Shown: positions 19,950 through 24,611 of the stretch, one piece after another
How positions within the stretch are numbered: the first letter of the stretch is position 1
How the letters are laid out: the number at the start of each line of letters is the position of its first letter
Source: Chromera velia
Lineage: Eukaryota > Sar > Chromeraceae
Direction: 5' to 3'
Assembly (NCBI GenBank): GCA_018398765.1
Contig: JAHBMJ010001928.1
Coordinates: forward strand, 1 to 24,611
DNA length: 24,611 bases
Program-made: the position numbers and the translations under genes
The notes under the pieces: generated by a model
Seen by the model: the letters and a program-made list of their open reading frames with translations, nothing else
What the model was told of the DNA's origin: nothing
The model's database searches: none

Positions 19950-20178
19950 GTGTGGAGTCGGTAACGGTCCCCAATGCAACGCGTGCCGCAACACCGTGCT
20001 CAAGAACGGGAAGGGGGACACCGTCACCAGAGGTCCCACGGGAAGTGCTTCTGCGAACCTTCTCTTTTGTGGAAAGGCCAAGAACAACATTGCGTGCAGT
20101 GCTGGTGGAGGTGCAAAGCAGTGCGAGGATTGTGCCGCCCTGTGGAGACAGCTGCCAAAGTGGAAGCTTGGAGACTGA
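19950..20178 (+). CDS. Cys-rich exon, possible C-terminus of the RING-TRAF gene
   Basis: An open segment ends at TGA 20176-20178. It encodes a compact Cys-rich domain: CGVGNGPQCNAC, then a Gly/Asn-rich stretch, NLLFCG, and CEDCAALW near the end. The spacing of its eight Cys after the first residue suggests metal binding. An in-frame TGA at 19939-19941 means it must be entered by splicing. The CAG acceptor at 19947-19949 needs a phase-2 donor; GAG at 19940-19942 would need phase 1. No strong matching donor in the third RING-TRAF exon was found, so linkage to that gene is inference from strand, distance and composition. It could be a separate gene's last exon. Confidence 0.5.
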
Positions 20179-21110
20179 GAGGGGGACAAACGAACGGAAA
20201 ATGAAAGTTGTTGAACTCTTTCATACATCTATCCATACCCTTAACCGAAGGCAAAATTTTGGGTATATCCAAACTTTTGGATATATTTGGATATATTAAG
20301 AACTGTGGTGGGTGAAACCCTCCTCAGTTAAGACGAAAGCAATTGAGTACGTCAAAGACTCATATTGTCACAGTCACAAAAAAAAATGTTGAGAAATACG
20401 GTTAATATGAAGGGCCATTTATACACGATCTGGGATGATCTGGCGTGAAGTTGCGGTAAGGATTGGCAAGGTTTATGAAAGTCTATCCTCTTGAACCGTT
20501 CGTTTATACTCTCTATATCTGTAATGTTCCTTCTTGAGACGTCTTATAAAAGTCTCGTGTTTCCTTTGCTTAACTAGCTTCTGTTGGTTAGCAAAATCGG
20601 TTACCCTAGAAAAAGTTGTAAAAATGAATATAAATGTTATAGAAATCTTATAGAAATATACAGAAATGTGATAGATATTGAATAGCAATCGATACAAAGA
20701 TCAACAATTTGATACTCCTGCGGAGCATGCCATAGCCCCGCCGCCCCGGTGAAAAGGGGAAACCGGGGGTCGCACATTATCGCGTATGAAGGTCTAAATA
20801 CAACTAAAAATTAGTCTGAAATTCTCACTTATAGTTATAGCAAATCGATCTGCAAACTGTCTACAATACATATTCTTTACCTCACTTTATAAAGCTAATT
20901 TGCCATATTTTTTCTAATATTTTTAAAAAGGAAAAAATGATGATCTAGAGAATGATTGACTCGTTTTCTAGTTAATGGAATCTCTCAATACACTAATAAC
21001 TCGATTAGGTTCAATACAAAAACATAGTAAAGGTATCTGTGAAAAAGCCCTAGACACGGAGGACGGTCCGAGGACCGGGAAGGAGTGAGCCAACAGTATT
21101 TGACCTAGTC
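20179..21110. other. AT-rich island, no firm gene
   Basis: Clearly more A/T-rich than its surroundings, with repeated GGATATATT/GGGTATATCC strings at about 20260-20295. A minus-strand open segment (about 20606-20473) follows a T-rich acceptor ending CTAG. It encodes a basic Lys/Arg/Tyr-rich peptide ending in TAA; it could be a terminal exon but has no recognisable domain. A short GC-rich insert lies at about 20720-20775. Confidence 0.35.
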
Positions 21111-21387
21111 TTTGACAGTGTATTACAGTGTCTGCATATATGTCTGCATCACTTACACAATAGTTACTCTTTCATCATCTTTCACCTTTTGTCCTAGCCT
21201 TTGTCTCTCTTTCTGTCTATCTGAGACACTGTCAGTTTCTCTACTTCAGTCTGGGTACATCGGTCTCGATCTCTTTCTCCTATGCAGAACCGTACATCCA
21301 TCTGGCTCTTTCCCTCTCTCGCTCTCTATCTCTTCCTGATCATGAGTCTTCATCTGCCACCTGTCTGCTAACATGCGTACGTATACA
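21111..21387. other. pyrimidine-rich intergenic DNA
   Basis: CT-rich stretch leading into the microsatellites. No gene is supported. Confidence 0.4.
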
Positions 21388-21625
21388 TACACACATACAC
21401 ACACACAAACACACACACATACACACACACATACACACACACACACACACACACATACACATACACATATATACACACACATACATAGAGAGAGAGAGAA
21501 AGAGACAGAGAGAGAAAGTTCACACTCTCACTGCTACATCGCACGCACACATAAGTATGCATATTACTCAGACTGACAAGCTCGCACAGGTACAGATCGC
21601 ACATGCACGGATGGAGACACACCGA

Positions 21626-21720
<95 letters not shown>
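21388..21720. repeat. compound (CA)n/(GA)n microsatellites
   Basis: CA runs at about 21388-21484 and 21622-21690, each followed by a GA run (about 21485-21516 and 21691-21720). The two CA-then-GA blocks have the same order, suggesting duplication of a compound microsatellite. Cys-Val and Leu-Ser open frames over them are artefacts. Confidence 0.95.
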
Positions 21721-21722
<2 letters not shown>

Positions 21723-22148
21723 GAAGATAAGATAAGGACGTACTAAGGAATGTTCCCTTTCCTTCAAAGTTTCTAAGGCTTTCATTTCATTCATAGACTG
21801 ATACGCAGAACATTCAAAATTATGCAGTGTAAAAAGAGGCAGTGGCCCTGGGCAGTGACCCCAAAGCAGGCAAGCAACCCAGAAAGTTTTGAGTGTAATT
21901 TCAAGCAAGCAGATCTCGATGCACCGCCTGGTGGTCGTACAAAGGAATATGCAGGCAAACACACACCGAGAGATAACCATACATACTAGCATATACAGGC
22001 CCTGCAGTAGAGTGGAGCGGGAATGCCACAGAGCCTTTCAGAGGAAGCTCTCACATATGCACAAAAACACACGAGGCAGAAAGGCCGACATAATGAAATA
22101 CATTATGGATGTAGTCCTGCTAGAGCCTTAAAGCATAAGCTGCCCATA
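21721..22148. other. no gene seen
   Basis: Open frames here have no recognisable domain. No repeat is evident. Confidence 0.4.
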
Positions 22149-22205
22149 TTCTCTCTCTCTCTCTCTCTCTCGCTCTCGCTCTCATTCTCGCTCTCGCTCT
22201 CGCTC

Positions 22206-22244
<39 letters not shown>
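22149..22244. repeat. (CT)n microsatellite with CG and AT interruptions
   Basis: Long CT run interrupted by GCTCTC blocks. Confidence 0.95.
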
Positions 22245-23677
22245 GCCTCCTGATGTCATACACATACGCATACACCTATATACAATATCATACAGATAAA
22301 TATACGGAGAAGCAGACAGATAGGTAGGCAGGCGAGCAGGTGGGTAGGCAGGCAGACAGGCCATATTTTCATTCCAGGGGAGGGGAATTTTTTACAGACA
22401 GCAAGACAGACCTAGAAGACAGACAAATAGTCAGTCACTGTGACTGTTTGTCGCTACCAGTCGATCAGTGGGTCAGTCAGTCAGTCAGTCTTTCGCCCTT
22501 GCGCTTCTCCTCAGAGTCTCAGCACTCCTGCACTCAATCAACATGCACCCAGTCACTCAAAGGAGATGAATTTCAATACACACATAGCCTAAAGAACACA
22601 GAAAAATATGGAACAGAGAAAGCCGGACAGAGCACACGAAGACAAAACCACGTCACAGACTGGTATCCACGCACATAAATACCGGAAAAATTTGTCTACA
22701 GGGGCACTGTGTATCGAAATGAGTATCGTGAACAACAACGAGAGAATACTTTAAGACAGACATGTAGACGGACACAGAAACTCAACATGTCTACTCATTC
22801 ATCCATTTACTCAAAGACACAAGAAATTACAGCCTAAAGTCAGTACAGACAGGAAATCACATATATTGTATAACAGGCTCAAACAGGGTGAATAGAGCTA
22901 GAGGAAAGCTATAGGCGCCCGGGTTCAGCAGCTCCCTCGCGGTAGAGAGTCACATGCGCACTTGCTAGCAAATTGTTTCTGACTGTCTCTCTTTCATTTA
23001 TGGAGTCAAATAAATAGGAGGAATACGAAGACAGGACCAGATTGACCACTCACCTTTCCTTTGAGCAGGACAGGTAGGGACCTGACCAAAAGGCAGATCT
23101 GCTTAGTCCAGAAATAATATGAAACTCGCAACTGACAGATTGAGACGCGCGGAGACGGCGTTTAAAGAGTAGTGTTTTCACCTAGCTCTCACTCATTCTC
23201 ACGCCCACGTCTGTCATTAAGTTGAAGATTTTCCTTATCTGCTCACCCACATTACAAAGTCTGACAAAGCTGTCGAACAGCGTATCTGATAGCACCGTCA
23301 TGCGCGGTCGAATTCAATCATGCATGCCGTAACATAGTGAGGCGAGCCACGGGTCCCGGACCGGCCAATCCCGGGGTGAGCCGAACTAACGCGCACCGCC
23401 GCCGCACGGGATGCCCGCAGCTCAGAGACCAACACATGCACGCAGGCTCATGGAGGCGCCGCCATGCCAGTCTGTATTAGAAGAGAATTAAATAAAATAG
23501 AAATAAAGTGGAATTAATTCAGTCAGCTGCGTATAGCCTGGATTAAGTAAACAACAGTTGCTTGCAAAGCTTCTAGAAGCAGTTTGGAAGTGAACCTTGA
23601 ACTGACAGACTTTTCGTAGTAGAGATCTAACCTAACTAAGTGCGCTCACTTAGGAAAAGAGGAGTTACCTCCTTACG
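22245..23677. other. intergenic DNA; right part may be the 5' LTR
   Basis: GGTAGGCAGGC-type (about 22320-22360) and CAGT-type (about 22467-22490) short tandem repeats on the left. No coding segment is supported. Bases about 23320-23677 precede a primer-binding-site-like sequence and so probably contain part or all of a 5' LTR. They include a GC-rich block (23340-23465), then an AT-rich TATA-like stretch (23485-23510). LTR ends cannot be set without the 3' LTR; CGTAA near 23328 and TTACG at 23673-23677 are a possible but weak inverted pair. Confidence 0.4.
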
Positions 23678-23701
23678 TGGTAGCACAGAGCCTGGTTGAT
23701 C
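23678..23701 (+). other. putative primer-binding site, tRNA-iMet-like
   Basis: Begins TGGTAGCA and continues CAGAGCCTGGTTGATC. This resembles the complement of the 3' end of eukaryotic initiator tRNA-Met (TGGTA-CAGAGC.. type) with a two-base difference in spacing. It lies 116 bp before the Gag start, the usual arrangement in LTR retrotransposons. Confidence 0.5.
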
Positions 23702-23793
23702 TCTCCAGGACCTCTGTTGCTCGGTCTGATCCTGTAACAGTCATCTTCTTTCTTGGCAAGTAAATTCTTTTCTTCTCCCAAGACTCTCTCTCG

Positions 23794-24611
23794 ATGGAGC
23801 AGGTTCTGCAGCAATTGCTGGAGGGGCAACAATTCATGTAGCAGCAAATGATCCAGGTGCAGCAGACGCAACAACTTCAACAACAACAGATGGATGCTCT
23901 GGGAGCACAGCAGCAACAAACAGCCACCGACGGGGGCCCAATCCATCAACAGCAGCAGCAGACACCAGAACAGCAGCAGCAGCAGATGAATCAACAGCCG
24001 ACTTCTCCACCTCCCCAGCGGTTGAACTTCAAGGCGAAAGAGCTACCGGTGTTTCATGGGGACCGGAAGTTGCTCGAAGGTTGGGTCGCAGATATGAGGG
24101 AATACATACAGCTCTCCGATATTCAGGTGTCGAAGCAGTTGGGGTCGGTGCGTCAATACTTCTCCCGATTCCTCAAGCAATGGTATGACAAGACGCAGAG
24201 GTCCGCCTCTCCTTTTGTCAACGTAGAAGATCTCTTCACCCGTCTGTCCGAGCGTTTCCCCGATCCAAACAAACAGACAGACTTGAGAGGGGAAGTCCGG
24301 AACGTCCGTTGTCAGGGCAATGAGGGGGTTCACAAGTACTCTGTCCGATTCAACGATATTGCAGAAGGAATCGTTGATGTGAGTGAGATCGATTTGATGT
24401 ACGACTACATTCGGGGCCTTCCGGATGAGGTGAGGAAGGAAGTGAGGAGGAGGAAGCCTGACAGTCTCGATGCTGCGATGAAGGATGCAGAGGAGGCCGA
24501 GCAGCTGTTGAGTGGGGGGAGAAAGAAAGACTACGGGGGCCAGGGCAGAGACGGGCGAAGTGATTCGCACCCGCCTTTGCGACCTCAGTCCCAATCGAAC
24601 GATGGGCCCGT
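23794..24611 (+). pseudogene. LTR retrotransposon Gag, 5' part, one in-frame stop, runs off the window
   Basis: Frame 1 opens at ATG 23794, meets TAG at 23839-23841 after 15 codons, then is open to the window end. The stop lies in a run of CAG/CAA codons, so a CAG-to-TAG transition is likely. Translation could instead begin at ATG 23848. The N-terminal 75 residues are Gln-rich. From about 24020 a retrotransposon Gag domain follows, with W at the start (EGWVADMREYIQL), then FLKQWYDKTQ, FTRLSERFPDP, VHKYSVRFNDIAEGI and YDYIRGLPDEVRKEV. This order fits the Ty3/gypsy-type Retrotrans_gag family, which builds the cytoplasmic virus-like particle. A basic, Gly-rich segment near the end may lead to a zinc knuckle beyond the window. 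Protease, reverse transcriptase and integrase are not in the window. Confidence 0.8.

Noticed and set aside
23665..24594. Minus-strand open frames opposite the Gag region (Leu-rich 109 codons and 183 codons)
   Set aside because: They are antisense shadows of the Gln-rich and Gag-domain coding frame.
1..24611. tRNA or rRNA genes
   Set aside because: No B-box-like GGTTCGAATCC with a fitting cloverleaf and no rRNA signature strings were seen by eye. A tRNAscan-SE run would settle this.

Overview
This window is eukaryotic nuclear DNA. It has spliceosomal introns with GT..AG borders and pyrimidine-rich acceptors, abundant (CA)n, (TG)n and (CT)n microsatellites, long G and C runs, and several kinds of retroelement and DNA-transposon remnant. 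A helical-repeat organellar-type gene of a style common in apicomplexans and their relatives, plus clusters of TGCATG/GCATGC motifs upstream of it, make an alveolate plausible (a chromerid alga such as Chromera would fit). That assignment is inference from style; no marker gene proves it.

Layout. (1) About 0.6-4.2 kb, minus strand: a multi-exon gene whose exons join in frame into a protein with a mitochondrial-type N-terminus and at least three units of about 37-38 residues resembling heptatricopeptide/octotricopeptide (HPR/OPR) helical repeats. Its introns hold a (CA)n tract and a small CCCGTCAA tandem repeat. (2) 4.2-4.9 kb: upstream region rich in TGCATG motifs. (3) 4.9-5.7 kb: a composite repeat in which two 194-bp direct repeats flank a roughly 290-bp element that recurs at 15.85-16.13 kb and looks able to fold as RNA. 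(4) About 5.96-14.7 kb: a very large degenerate-to-regular satellite array. Its core unit is 48 bp and contains two inverted repeats. The array is interrupted by a 180-bp MITE-like element (6.56-6.74 kb), a decayed reverse transcriptase of Penelope-like type with an AT-rich 3' tail (7.02-8.9 kb), and a cleanly inserted 1044-bp hAT-like non-autonomous DNA transposon (12298-13341) with 10-bp terminal inverted repeats and an 8-bp target-site duplication. (5) 14.7-17.2 kb: non-coding repeats, including the second copy of the structured element and a cluster of short GC-rich repeats. (6) 17.4-19.3 kb, plus strand: a RING finger plus TRAF-type zinc finger protein with a coiled coil, probably an E3 ubiquitin ligase, possibly with a further Cys-rich exon at 19.95-20.18 kb. 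(7) 20.2-23.6 kb: AT-rich and microsatellite-rich intergenic DNA with no supported gene. (8) 23.68-24.61 kb, plus strand: the 5' end of an LTR retrotransposon, with a tRNA-iMet-like primer-binding site and a Gln-rich Gag carrying one early in-frame stop; it runs off the window.

The two cellular genes are unrelated and in opposite orientation. There is no operon-like logic. The most unusual content is the 9-kb hairpin satellite with its nested insertions, and the dispersed putatively structured repeat.
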